DNA of 64,000 nucleotides from UBA5158 sp963692955 (GTDB taxonomy: Bacteria > Pseudomonadota > Gammaproteobacteria > DSM-16500), in assembly GCA_963692955.1 (NCBI GenBank), contig OY843587.1, positions 1 through 64,000 on the forward strand, in the 5' to 3' direction. A program made the position numbers and the translations under genes. Below the pieces are notes generated by a model that had not been told where the DNA came from, did no database searches, and saw only the letters and a program-made list of their open reading frames with translations. Shown here piece by piece: positions 44,368 through 53,023 of this stretch (the first letter of the stretch is position 1; each line of letters starts with the position of its first letter).

Positions 44368-44901
44368 ATGTTTTTCTACACCTCAAATAAAATCATCCAT
44401 GCAAATATAACTTTCCACCGTCTAAGCGAAATGAATAACGCGGAAGCCTGTTTGAGACAAGCGGCGGAATGGATAGAACATAAATGGGGATATTTACGTA
44501 ACAATCCAGGAGTGGAATATCGGATAGGCGCGCTGAGGAAAGATATGGGGTCTATTTATATCACTTCTTACGCGGGAATTCCAATTGGAATGTACGCGTT
44601 AAAAGATACCGATCCGGTGGTCGCGAATCACAAAGAATTATGGTTTGTGTATGTGGATGAGAGTTTTCGCCATTTAGGGGTGGGGAGTTATCTGTTGGAT
44701 GACGTTAAAAAACGTTGTGTCGAGCTTGGTGTGAATAGAATTACCTTCGATACATTAATGCCGACTCTCAACAATTTTTATAAAAGAAAAAATGCGGTGG
44801 AACGGGGCGAAGGAAGATTACTCGGCGCGCCTGTCACGCTCATGCAAATCGATCTTGAAGTACCGTCACCACGAGCCGCTAGACCCGCCGCCCCCGGATG
44901 A
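44368..44901 (+). CDS. GNAT-family N-acetyltransferase
   Basis: A 177-residue acetyl-CoA-dependent acetyltransferase. Motif A with the pyrophosphate-binding loop is seen as LWFVYVDESFRHLGVGSYLLDDVKKRC (about residues 91-117), preceded by the beta4 strand. Motif B (VNRITFDTLMPTLNNFYKRK) follows. The acceptor cannot be told. Its 3' end overlaps the convergent TPM gene by 36 bp, making the last dozen residues (Pro/Ala/Arg) an antisense reading of the Gly/Ser tail of that protein. The ribosome-binding site is weak. Confidence 0.87.
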   Translation: MFFYTSNKIIHANITFHRLSEMNNAEACLRQAAEWIEHKWGYLRNNPGVEYRIGALRKDMGSIYITSYAGIPIGMYALKDTDPVVANHKELWFVYVDESFRHLGVGSYLLDDVKKRCVELGVNRITFDTLMPTLNNFYKRKNAVERGEGRLLGAPVTLMQIDLEVPSPRAARPAAPG

Positions 44902-45633
44902 GCCGCCACCGAAACCACCGCCGCTGCCGCCGCCTCTATTACCGATATTTCTTAGTAGCCACCATACCGCCAAGCCTAAAAAAGCGATTAAGCCCCAACC
45001 CCAGCCGCTGCGGCCGCTTCTAAATAAGGAAATTATTATAACGATAAGTACGACACCGCAAATGCAAGCTATTAGTATTTGCATTGGCGTTAATTTCTGC
45101 GGCACCGCGTTATTAACGTAAACACCATTGGCCAACGCGCTTAAACTACTTACGCCATTTACAATTCCGGTGGAATATTTACCTTGCTTGAACTGAGGAA
45201 TAATATCTGTTTGCATTATATTATCGGTTTGTGCATCATAGTTATGTGCCCAGCTGCCACCCAGTTCGATACGCGCGCGTTGATCGTCTTTAGAAACTAA
45301 TAATAGAATACCGTTATTGTCTTTCTGAGAACCTATCCCCCAAAAATCAAATAGTGTACGCGCGTAGCCATCCACCGTGGTAGCCGTCGCATCTTCGGCA
45401 GCTAATGATTGAATGGTAACGACTACCATGAAAACATGTTTATCATGCCAAAGTTTACTAATGATGTTATTTATTTGAGTACGATCTTGCGGTGAAATTA
45501 AATTTGCGTTGTCGACATAATAATCTGTGTTGGCGGGTTTGTTGGGGAAGTTAATCGCATTGGCCGTAATGCAAAAAAAAGCAATGATAAGTAATAAAAC
45601 GCTCATTAGCAGAGTGATATAGTTGCGCTTCAT
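44866..45633 (-). CDS. TPM-domain (YgcG-type) membrane protein
   Basis: A 255-residue protein with a signal peptide or anchor (about 1-26), a TPM domain (about 35-165; YYVDNANLISPQDRTQINNIISKL ... ILLLVSKDDQRARIELGGS), two TM segments (about 185-205 and 213-230), and a Gly/Ser-rich tail (GGGSGGGFGGGSSGGGGSSG-like) ending in Trp. This is the YgcG/Psb32 architecture, seen in periplasmic-facing proteins linked to membrane stress and repair; a precise role is not known. It overlaps the convergent GNAT gene by 36 bp. Confidence 0.92.
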   Translation of the reverse strand: MKRNYITLLMSVLLLIIAFFCITANAINFPNKPANTDYYVDNANLISPQDRTQINNIISKLWHDKHVFMVVVTIQSLAAEDATATTVDGYARTLFDFWGIGSQKDNNGILLLVSKDDQRARIELGGSWAHNYDAQTDNIMQTDIIPQFKQGKYSTGIVNGVSSLSALANGVYVNNAVPQKLTPMQILIACICGVVLIVIIISLFRSGRSGWGWGLIAFLGLAVWWLLRNIGNRGGGSGGGFGGGSSGGGGSSGSW

Positions 45634-45774
45634 TTTTTCTCCTTAAAAATCCCGCCTATAACTCTATCATTATACACTAATACAAGGGAATATTTTTTAG
45701 TTGACGATAATTATAATAAAACAAACACTAATATATTTATGCACTTCCAAATAACTAAGTTAGCAGGAGTTAAC

Positions 45775-46644
45775 ATGACGAAATTCTTGGCATTTGGAAT
45801 TTTTGAGCCAATGGTAAATGATCTAATCGAAGAATTAATCTTAAATAAAGTTATAATAATTAAAGGAATAAGCCTATCTGTAAACACCGATAAAAGCGCA
45901 GCAGCGTTAATTTCACAACGCGAAGCCATCAATTCGCGGCGCCAAGCATTAAAAGGTTTTTTTTATGAAGAAGGGGCAGAAGCTTTTTGCAACGGAGAAT
46001 TCGCTTCTATTAAAGAGGCGCTGGCTCCCTTCTTAGCCATAGAACACTGCTTTCCCCACTGTTTTAGCTCTCAAGTATTAGGCAATAAGTATAATGCGTT
46101 AAATAATATGCGCTCTGCGTTTTTAGGATCTTTTATGCAAGCGACAGAAAGGGAAAATACGCAACTTGAAGATTGCTACGATTCGTTTATGATAAATGCT
46201 ATCAATGAAAATAAAGAATTTTATCCAATTGAAGCGGCGGTTAGATCAGGATTAAGAGATTACGTAAAAAATAATCCTAACTACGTTCCGGAAGCCATTC
46301 CAAGATTCCACGGTCACTTTCTCGACGAATATATCAGAATAGCAGCGGCGTGTGAGGACGCTGGGTTAAAACAAAAAATTGAAGCGCATATACAGTTTAG
46401 TAGACAGGCAGCAGAGTTAGCTATTTATACGCCAAGATCCAGAGCTATCATTGCTCCAATTAGTATGCCATCACTGTCATCATTGACATTGATACCGACC
46501 ACTCAACCGCTATTGCAACGCAGCACTTCTTCAAATGATCAATTAACTTATCAACCTAGCTCGCTTTTTTCCGGCTTTAGGTTCTCATCACGAGACGCTA
46601 AGCCACAAACGACTGAGCAGGCGGTCAGACCCAAATCGATGTAG
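45775..46644 (+). CDS. orphan protein of unknown function
   Basis: A 289-residue protein that I do not recognise. The first 220 residues look like a globular helical domain with several cysteines (AIEHCFPHCFSSQ). The last 65 residues are a disordered Ser/Thr/Pro-rich tail (MPSLSSLTLIPTTQPLLQRS...) ending QAVRPKSM. I chose the ATG at 45775 because AGGAG stands about six bases upstream; an in-frame ATG at 45739 lacks one. There is no signal peptide. Its base composition is more AT-rich than the housekeeping genes. It may be an effector-type accessory protein, which is only a guess from context. Confidence 0.75.
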   Translation: MTKFLAFGIFEPMVNDLIEELILNKVIIIKGISLSVNTDKSAAALISQREAINSRRQALKGFFYEEGAEAFCNGEFASIKEALAPFLAIEHCFPHCFSSQVLGNKYNALNNMRSAFLGSFMQATERENTQLEDCYDSFMINAINENKEFYPIEAAVRSGLRDYVKNNPNYVPEAIPRFHGHFLDEYIRIAAACEDAGLKQKIEAHIQFSRQAAELAIYTPRSRAIIAPISMPSLSSLTLIPTTQPLLQRSTSSNDQLTYQPSSLFSGFRFSSRDAKPQTTEQAVRPKSM

Positions 46645-46649
46645 TTAGA

Positions 46650-47599
46650 TTATTTAGCGATTTTTGTCTCGACAAAATTATACAATTGCGCGGCAATATT
46701 CAGATTGCCGCCTTCATCTAATTCGCGGATACAAGTCGGGCTCGTGACGTTGACTTCCGTTAAATAATTGCCGATTACGTCCAGGCCCACAAAATACAAA
46801 CCTTTTTCGCGTAACAGCGGGCCTACCGTCGCACAAATACGCTTATCATTCTCAGACAGCGGCTGCACGACGCCTTGTGCGCCCGCCGCTAAATTACCGC
46901 GCCACTGCCCGGGTGCTGGCACACGCGCTAACGCATAGGGCAACGGCTCGCCGTTGATGAGTAAAATACGTTTATCACCCGCGCTAATTTCGGTAATAAA
47001 TTTTTGCGCCATCATGTAAGCTGTTTCGCGCTGCGTTAACACTTCAAACACTACTTCCGCGTTTGGATCATTTTCGCGTAACTGAAATACCGATGCGCCG
47101 CCCATCGCGTCTAAGGGCTTGCACACGATATTTTTATGTTCGTGAAAAAATTCCCGCAGCAAGCTCATGCTGCGCGTCACTAACGTCGTCGCGCAAAAAT
47201 CCGGGAACCAAGTCACCGCGATTTTTTCATTCGCGTCCCGCAAGGCTTGCGGTCTATTCAACACAAACACGCCGGCGCGCTCGGCTTGTTCTAAAATATA
47301 AGTCGTGTAAACGTATTCGCGGTCAAATGGCGGATCTTTACGCATTAAAATGACATTGAGATCGCTAAGTAAAATCTCTTGTTCCGCGCCGAACTCATAC
47401 CATTTTTGCGCGTCGTGAAAAACTTTCAGCGCGCGGCTGGAGCCGTATGACGCGCCATTCCGTATGTATAAATCTTTTTGCTCGAAATAAAAATTTCCCA
47501 ACCGCGGTTCGTGGCCTCCCACAACATCGCTAGCGTGCTATCTTTTTTATAATTGATAGCGCCGATGAAATCCATTACCACGCCCAGCTTGATCGTCAT
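46650..47599 (-). pseudogene. gshB: glutathione synthetase GshB, interrupted by a one-base frameshift
   Basis: ATP-grasp enzyme joining gamma-glutamylcysteine and glycine. The true start is the ATG at 47597-47599 (MTIKLGVVMDFIGAINYKKD), which matches the GshB N terminus and overlaps the gshA stop (ATGA), with AGGAAA upstream. This frame continues to RGWEI and is then lost. Homology resumes in another frame with YFEQKDLYIRNG, ILMRKDPPFDREYVYTTYILE, KPLDAMGGASVF and LTEVNVTSPTCIRE to the stop. The break maps to a five-base A run (47489-47493; T run in the mRNA), where one more base would restore the frame. It could be a sequencing error, a real mutation or slippage-tolerated. All ATP-grasp residues downstream are intact. 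Confidence 0.9.
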
Positions 47600-48903
47600 A
47601 GAGTTTTCCTTTGATCGAGGATTTCACGCGCGGCGGCCAGCATACTCAAGCGCGCCACGACGCCGTAAGCATAAAAACGGTTTTGACAATTGCCAGGCGC
47701 GGACGCCGGCGCTGGCAGGCACGTGCGTGCAAACGCCAGCGGCTCAAAATGCATGCCGGGCGAATTTAAATTTTCGTCGATGTCGCGGTCTTTGTGCACA
47801 CGATAAAAACCACCGACGACACGCTCGCCCCACAAATAAACGACCGGCTCGGCGACAGCATTGTCTTTGCCCCATTTCTCAAACGTGTAAACGCCTTCTT
47901 GCACGATGACGCTGTTCACCGGCTGACCGCCTTTGGATTTCGACATATGGGTGCGTTGTTTGCGGTTTAGCGACAATACTTCATCGACGCTCTTCACCAT
48001 CATAATCGCCATGCCGTAAGTGCCCGCGTCCGCTTTGATAACGATGTAAGGTTCTTGCTTGACTTCGTACTCCGCGTATTTTTCTTTTAGCGCCGATAAT
48101 AATTCACCGACATATTTCGCAAGGCACTCTTCGCCTTCGCGCAACATAAAATCGATTTTACCGCAGTGCTTAAATAAGGGTGTGACGACCCAGGGATCGA
48201 TTTGAATGATTTTCGAAAATTCTTGCGTCACTGCGGCGTAATATTGAAAATGTTCCGACTTCAAGCGTTGGCTCCAGCCCAATTCCGCGGGTGGCGCCAC
48301 CGGTTGATCCAAGCCGTTTAATATCTCGGGAATGCCTTCAGACAAATCATTGTTTAGCAAAATCAAATCCGGCGTGAAATCATCGACCATGATCTTGTTG
48401 CCTTCACGCCGCAATGGCGCGATGTCAATCGTGCCGCCGCTGGCTAGAGAAATTTTTTGCTCGGCGTGCATGCCTTCGATCAACGAACCCACGCGCACGG
48501 TGAAGCCGGCCGCGGTTAAAATGCCCGTCAGCGCATTGACGTTTTCCCAATAATAAGTATTGCGCGTGTGGCTCTCTGGAATTAATAAAATTTGTTTCGC
48601 GTGCGGCGCGAGTTGCAACACGATTTGCCGCGCGGCATCTTCCGATAATTTGATAAATTCAGGGTTCAATAATAAATTATTAAAACCCGCCGGAAATAAA
48701 TTCATATCTACCGGCGCTAGTTTAAAGCCTGAATTGCGTAAGTCCACCGAACCGTACAGTGGCGCCGGACTTTTTTTCCATTCCGCTTCGAACCAATTTT
48801 CTATTTCTTCGGATTGGCCGATGATTTGTTTTTCTAATAATTGCATCGGCCCCGTTTGGGCGGTTTGTAAATGGGGGGTGAAATCTTTTTCGCTGTGCGT
48901 CAT
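47596..48903 (-). CDS. gshA: glutamate-cysteine ligase, GshA (Acidithiobacillus-type family)
   Basis: Makes gamma-glutamylcysteine, the first step of glutathione synthesis. It belongs to the family typified by Acidithiobacillus ferrooxidans (PF08886), not to the E. coli GshA family. Typical segments are YGSVDLRNSGFKLAPVDMNLFPAGFNNL, LIPESHTRNTYYWENV, YIVIKADAGTYGMAIMMV and VIVQEGVYTFE. The ATG at 48903 with AGGAAA about eight bases upstream gives 435 aa, the family length; reading from 49023 would run into dsbD. It overlaps gshB by the ATGA junction and lies 31 bp behind dsbD, forming a thiol-redox operon. Confidence 0.93.
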   Translation of the reverse strand: MTHSEKDFTPHLQTAQTGPMQLLEKQIIGQSEEIENWFEAEWKKSPAPLYGSVDLRNSGFKLAPVDMNLFPAGFNNLLLNPEFIKLSEDAARQIVLQLAPHAKQILLIPESHTRNTYYWENVNALTGILTAAGFTVRVGSLIEGMHAEQKISLASGGTIDIAPLRREGNKIMVDDFTPDLILLNNDLSEGIPEILNGLDQPVAPPAELGWSQRLKSEHFQYYAAVTQEFSKIIQIDPWVVTPLFKHCGKIDFMLREGEECLAKYVGELLSALKEKYAEYEVKQEPYIVIKADAGTYGMAIMMVKSVDEVLSLNRKQRTHMSKSKGGQPVNSVIVQEGVYTFEKWGKDNAVAEPVVYLWGERVVGGFYRVHKDRDIDENLNSPGMHFEPLAFARTCLPAPASAPGNCQNRFYAYGVVARLSMLAAAREILDQRKTL

Positions 48904-48934
48904 CTGGTTTTTTTCCTTATCTATTTCTTTGACG

Positions 48935-50749
48935 TTAACAGGAGCTAGCCGCTGACTCGCATAGTTGTAATTTTTTATCGAGCTGGGTAATGTCTCCCAA
49001 AAATTGCTTGGTATCGACTTCACCGATGATCGAATGCTTAGGCAGCACCGCGCCTTGACCCGTGATAAATACTATCGTCGGCGGCGCCACGATTTGGTAA
49101 CGCTGCAATAACGCTTGATCGAAGGCATTATCTTGCGTGACGTCGGCACGCAGTAACACAAAATTTTCTAGCGCCTTTTTAATTTCTGGTTGGGTGAAAA
49201 CCGAACGGTCCATGATGACGCAAGACACACACCAATCCGCATAAAAATCTAATAATACCGGTTTGTTATGCTGCTTCGCTAATTGTAATGCTTGCTCCAA
49301 TTGCGGCATGTCTTTGACCACTTTAAAGGTCGGCTGTGTCGACGCGATGGTAATCGGTTTTTCTAAAATATAAAGCGGGTCGGTTTTTCCGACTAGCGCG
49401 CCACCCATTAAAATAAAGCCATAACTCAGCAAGATCAAGCCCAATCCTTGATGCATATGATGCCAAATACGTTTGGAGCGTTTCAATTGCCTGATAAATA
49501 CGGCGGTAACGATGACGAGCACTGCCCATAAAAATAATTCCGTGGGGCCCGGTAAAATCCGTCCCAACATCCAAATCGCGACGGCCAATAACATCAAACC
49601 AAAAAAATGTTTAATGGTGTCCATCCACGCGCCGGCCCTTGGTAATAATTTTCCGGCGGACGCGCCCAATAATAATAATGGCAGCCCCATGCCTAATCCC
49701 ATCGCGAGCAACGCGACGGCGCCTAGCACGACATCGCCGCTTTTACCGATATAGGCTAGCACACCGACTAATGGCGCGCTCACGCATGGCGATACGATCA
49801 AAGTAGAAAACGCGCCCATGAAAAACACGCTGACATAATTGCCACCTTGCTGTTTGTGGCTGCGCGACGCGAGACGCTGCTGGAAGGCGTTCGGTAAACG
49901 GATTTCATATAAACCAAATAACGATAATGACAGCACTAAAAACAACGCGGCGAAGAGAGCGATGACGAGGGGTTTTTCGAAATAAAATTGGATGTTACTA
50001 CCGACCAGCGCGACGATCACGCCGGCGCTCGCATAAGCGATCGCCATGCCCAGCACATAACTGAGCGATAAGAAAAAGCCTTTTTTAGAATTCATGTGAC
50101 GGCCGCTGCCGACGATAATACTCGATAGAATAGGCACCATCGGCAACACGCAGGGGGTAAAAGCCAGTAACACGCCCAATAATAAAAAGCTAAATACGAT
50201 TATTACATAATGGCGGCCGTTGAATAATTGCGCCGCGTAGCCTTGATCGGCAAGCGAAAGTTTAGAGGTTTGTGGCGGTGGCGCGTTCACGATTAATTCT
50301 TGCGAAGGGTTAACCAAGCCTAAATCCACCATTAAAGTTCTTTTTATCGGTGTGTAACAAAACCCGGCCGTGGAACAGCCTTGATAATTTATTTTTACCG
50401 CTAAACGCCCTTGCTTAGACGCTAACGGCAGGGTTATTTCTAGATTATTTTCATACGCTTGAAAGTCGCCGTGCAAAGCGTCGTGGTGCGGCAAACCGGC
50501 TGGTAACGTCAGCGCGCCTAAGCTGACTTGATTGTCCGCCAGCGGCACGACGCTGACTTTATCGCGGTAAAGGTAATAACCCGGGGCGATTTTCCAAGTC
50601 AACACCAAGGCGTGGGCCGCTGACACATGCCCAGATAAATCAAACGCTTTGGCGGCAGGCAATGGCTTTACCCCCTCATTAGCATGGGCAACCGCTAAAA
50701 AACTAATGAATAGCGCGGATAAAACTGCTTTTAACATGGCTTTCAACAT
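48935..50749 (-). CDS. dsbD: thiol:disulfide interchange protein DsbD
   Basis: Passes electrons from cytoplasmic thioredoxin across the inner membrane to periplasmic reductases. All three redox modules are visible. After a signal peptide (about 1-23) comes the periplasmic alpha domain with YQGCSTAGFCYTP. The eight-TM beta domain has cysteines in FTPCVLPMVPILSSI and VSPCVSAPLVGVL. The C-terminal thioredoxin-like gamma domain has FYADWCVSCVIMD. At 604 aa it is full length. It heads the dsbD-gshA-gshB group on the minus strand, linking periplasmic disulfide reduction with glutathione supply. Confidence 0.96.
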   Translation of the reverse strand: MLKAMLKAVLSALFISFLAVAHANEGVKPLPAAKAFDLSGHVSAAHALVLTWKIAPGYYLYRDKVSVVPLADNQVSLGALTLPAGLPHHDALHGDFQAYENNLEITLPLASKQGRLAVKINYQGCSTAGFCYTPIKRTLMVDLGLVNPSQELIVNAPPPQTSKLSLADQGYAAQLFNGRHYVIIVFSFLLLGVLLAFTPCVLPMVPILSSIIVGSGRHMNSKKGFFLSLSYVLGMAIAYASAGVIVALVGSNIQFYFEKPLVIALFAALFLVLSLSLFGLYEIRLPNAFQQRLASRSHKQQGGNYVSVFFMGAFSTLIVSPCVSAPLVGVLAYIGKSGDVVLGAVALLAMGLGMGLPLLLLGASAGKLLPRAGAWMDTIKHFFGLMLLAVAIWMLGRILPGPTELFLWAVLVIVTAVFIRQLKRSKRIWHHMHQGLGLILLSYGFILMGGALVGKTDPLYILEKPITIASTQPTFKVVKDMPQLEQALQLAKQHNKPVLLDFYADWCVSCVIMDRSVFTQPEIKKALENFVLLRADVTQDNAFDQALLQRYQIVAPPTIVFITGQGAVLPKHSIIGEVDTKQFLGDITQLDKKLQLCESAASSC

Positions 50750-50826
50750 GGTCCGATTCCCAACCCTAAGTTTTTCTTATGCCTTCTATTATAGTGAATT
50801 TTGCACAAATTACCGCTTAATACTGC

Positions 50827-50855
50827 TTGTGCTATCCAGAGCTTACCAGTAGAAT
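50827..50855 (+). promoter_or_regulatory. sigma-70-type promoter of groESL
   Basis: TTGTGC (50827-50832), 17 bp, TAGAAT (50850-50855). The -10 box directly abuts the CIRCE operator, so HrcA bound there would block initiation. Confidence 0.65.
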
Positions 50856-50882
50856 TTGGCACTCAAAGCTTGAGAGTGCTAA
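50856..50882 (+). promoter_or_regulatory. CIRCE element (HrcA operator) upstream of groES
   Basis: TTGGCACTC (50856-50864), nine bases, GAGTGCTAA (50874-50882). Both arms are identical to those before rpoH; only the spacer differs. It is one mismatch from the CIRCE consensus, 90 bp before the groES start. Confidence 0.95.
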
Positions 50883-50896
50883 AATCGTCCCCATAT
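50869..50896 (+). promoter_or_regulatory. sigma-32-type promoter of groESL overlapping CIRCE
   Basis: CTTGAGA (50869-50875), 13 bp, CCCCATAT (50889-50896) closely fits the sigma-32 consensus. Its -35 element is formed by the spacer and right arm of the CIRCE, so RpoH-driven transcription and HrcA binding would compete for the same DNA. Confidence 0.8.
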
Positions 50897-50972
50897 AAGA
50901 AACTGTACCAGGATGGCACTACTGGCCATTAACACAATAAGTTTATTAAAAAGCTTTATAGGAGAAATCTGC

Positions 50973-51278
50973 ATGAGTAAGACATCTAAGAAAATCCGTC
51001 CTTTATCCGACCGCGTGGTAGTGGAAGCGGCAGAACTTGAAACTGTGACCGCGGGTGGAATCGTGATTCCTGACTCCGCGACCGACAGAGAAAAACCGAT
51101 GCAAGGTAAAGTCATTGCTATCGGTAACGGCAAATATGTTGAAGGTAAACTGCAGCCGCTGCAAGTAAAAGTCGGCGACAATGTTTTATTTGGCAAATAT
51201 GCCGGTACTAATGTGAAACTCGACGCGACTGAATTTTTAGTCATGCGCGAAGAAGACATTATGGGCGTTTTGGAATAA
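50973..51278 (+). CDS. groES: co-chaperonin GroES
   Basis: Heptameric lid of the GroEL folding chamber. The 101 residues include KIRPLSDRVVVEA, the mobile loop (ETVTAGGIVIPDSAT), KVIAIGNGKYVEG, VKVGDNVLFGKYAGT and the C-terminal ILVMREEDIMGVLE-like end. The start is the ATG at 50973 with AGGAGA eight bases upstream; reading from 50913 would include leader sequence. Control is by a sigma-70-type and a sigma-32-type promoter and a CIRCE operator. groEL follows after 32 bp. Confidence 0.98.
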   Translation: MSKTSKKIRPLSDRVVVEAAELETVTAGGIVIPDSATDREKPMQGKVIAIGNGKYVEGKLQPLQVKVGDNVLFGKYAGTNVKLDATEFLVMREEDIMGVLE

Positions 51279-51310
51279 CTCTTATTAAATGATCGTGAGG
51301 AAATATTATT

Positions 51311-52969
51311 ATGTCAAAAGAATTACGCTTTGCAGAAGATGCCCGTCAATTAATGTTGGCCGGCGTGAATGGTTTAGCTGACGCGGTACAAATTACTATG
51401 GGCCCACGCGGTCGTAACGTAGTGATCGACAAGTCTTACGGCGCTCCTACTGTGACGAAAGACGGCGTGTCAGTCGCCAAAGAAATCGCTTTTAAAGACA
51501 AGTTTAAAAACATGGGCGCGCAAATGGTGAAAGAAGTCGCATCTCAAACTTCAGACGAAGCTGGCGACGGCACCACCACCGCTACTGTGTTAGCGCGTCA
51601 AATCTTAGTAGAAGGCTTGAAGGCAGTTGTTGCCGGCATGAATCCTATGGATTTGAAACGCGGTATTGATAAAGCAGTTAACGCTGCGGTGGAAGAATTG
51701 AAGAATTTATCCAAGCCTTGCAAAGACGACAAATCGATCGCGCAAGTCGGTACCATTTCCGCTAACTCTGACGAAACCATTGGTAAAATCATTGCAGATG
51801 CGATGGCTAAAGTGGGTAAAGAAGGCGTTATCACCGTGGAAGAAGGTTCCGGTTTTGAAAATGAATTAGCGGTAGTTGAGGGTATGCAGTTCGATCGCGG
51901 TTACTTATCGCCGTATTTCATCACCAATCAACAAAATATGACTGCTGAATTAGACAATCCTTTCATCCTCATCGTCGACAAGAAAATTTCTTCGATTCGT
52001 GATTTGTTACCGGCGCTTGAAGCGGTGGCGAAATCCGGACGCGGCTTGTTGATTATCGCTGAAGACGTCGAAGGCGAAGCGTTAGCGACCCTAGTAGTTA
52101 ACCACATGCGCGGCATCGTGAAAGTTTGCGCGGTGAAAGCGCCTGGTTTTGGTGACCGCCGTAAAGAAATGTTGCAAGACATCGCGACGCTGACAAAAGC
52201 CCAAGTGATCGCTGAAGAAATCGGCCGTACGTTAGAATCCACCACGTTGAAAGACATGGGTTCCGCGAAGCGTGTATTGGTCACTAAGGACAACACTACG
52301 ATCATCGATGGCGCTGGCGAAAAAACCGAAATCAAATCACGCATCGATCAATTATATGCGCGCATTGCCGACACTACTTCTGATTACGATAAAGAAAAAT
52401 TGCAAGAACGCGTGGCTAAATTAGCCGGTGGTGTTGCGGTTATCAAAGTAGGCGCTGGTTCTGAAATCGAAATGAAAGAAAAGAAAGCCCGCGTTGAAGA
52501 CGCATTGCACGCGACCCGCGCTGCCGTGGAAGAAGGCGTGGTTCCTGGTGGTGGCGTCGCGTTAATTCGCGCGTTGCAAGCGGTTAAAACACTGAAAGGT
52601 GACAATGACGATCAAGACAAAGGTATTGCCTTGATGCGCAGAGCGTTAGAAGCGCCGTTGCGTCAAATCGTTGCGAACGCTGGTTATGAACCCTCTGTTG
52701 TATTGAACAAAGTTACCGAAGGTAAAGGTAGCTATGGTTTTAACGCGGCGACCGGTGAATACGGCGACATGTTGGAAATGGGTATTTTAGATCCTACCAA
52801 GGTGACACGTACCGCGTTACAACGCGCTGCTAGCGTTGCCGGCATGATGATTACTACTGAATGCATGATTACCGATGCGCCTAAAGAAGAAACTGATTTA
52901 GGTGGCATGGGTGGCGGTGGTGGTATGGGCGGCATGGGTGGCATGGGCGGTATGGGCGGCATGATGTAA
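51311..52969 (+). CDS. groEL: chaperonin GroEL
   Basis: 60-kDa chaperonin that folds proteins in an ATP-driven double ring. Signature segments include VTKDGVSVAKEIAF, the ATP-binding DEAGDGTTTATVLAR, the DRGYLSPYFITN apical region and VEEGVVPGGGVALIRAL. The C terminus is the usual flexible Gly-Gly-Met repeat tail, here long (about 20 residues). At 552 aa it is full length. A strong terminator follows 20 bp after the stop. In intracellular bacteria GroEL is often produced at high level; codon use here looks more like a highly expressed gene than its neighbours. Confidence 0.98.
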   Translation: MSKELRFAEDARQLMLAGVNGLADAVQITMGPRGRNVVIDKSYGAPTVTKDGVSVAKEIAFKDKFKNMGAQMVKEVASQTSDEAGDGTTTATVLARQILVEGLKAVVAGMNPMDLKRGIDKAVNAAVEELKNLSKPCKDDKSIAQVGTISANSDETIGKIIADAMAKVGKEGVITVEEGSGFENELAVVEGMQFDRGYLSPYFITNQQNMTAELDNPFILIVDKKISSIRDLLPALEAVAKSGRGLLIIAEDVEGEALATLVVNHMRGIVKVCAVKAPGFGDRRKEMLQDIATLTKAQVIAEEIGRTLESTTLKDMGSAKRVLVTKDNTTIIDGAGEKTEIKSRIDQLYARIADTTSDYDKEKLQERVAKLAGGVAVIKVGAGSEIEMKEKKARVEDALHATRAAVEEGVVPGGGVALIRALQAVKTLKGDNDDQDKGIALMRRALEAPLRQIVANAGYEPSVVLNKVTEGKGSYGFNAATGEYGDMLEMGILDPTKVTRTALQRAASVAGMMITTECMITDAPKEETDLGGMGGGGGMGGMGGMGGMGGMM

Positions 52970-52988
52970 TTTGCCGTTGTTGCCGTAG

Positions 52989-53018
52989 AAAAACCCCGCG
53001 CTTGCGGGGTTTTTTTTT
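52989..53018. terminator. rho-independent terminator after groEL
   Basis: Stem AAAAACCCCGC (52989-52999) / GCGGGGTTTTT (53004-53014) with a GCTT loop and further T to 53018. The A tract on the left lets it also serve the convergent gene ending at 53024. Confidence 0.95.
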
Positions 53019-53023
53019 GCGAA

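Noticed and set aside
46650..47522. gshB starting at the GTG at 47522 as an intact gene
   Set aside because: The residues before YFEQKDLYIRNG make no sense for the family, while the missing N terminus is encoded just upstream in another frame from the ATG at 47599.
48332..48955. Plus-strand frames across gshA
   Set aside because: Antisense shadows of a conserved enzyme gene with no start signals.
52910..52966. Short tandem repeat at the groEL 3' end
   Set aside because: This is the normal Gly-Gly-Met tail of GroEL, not a separate repeat element.
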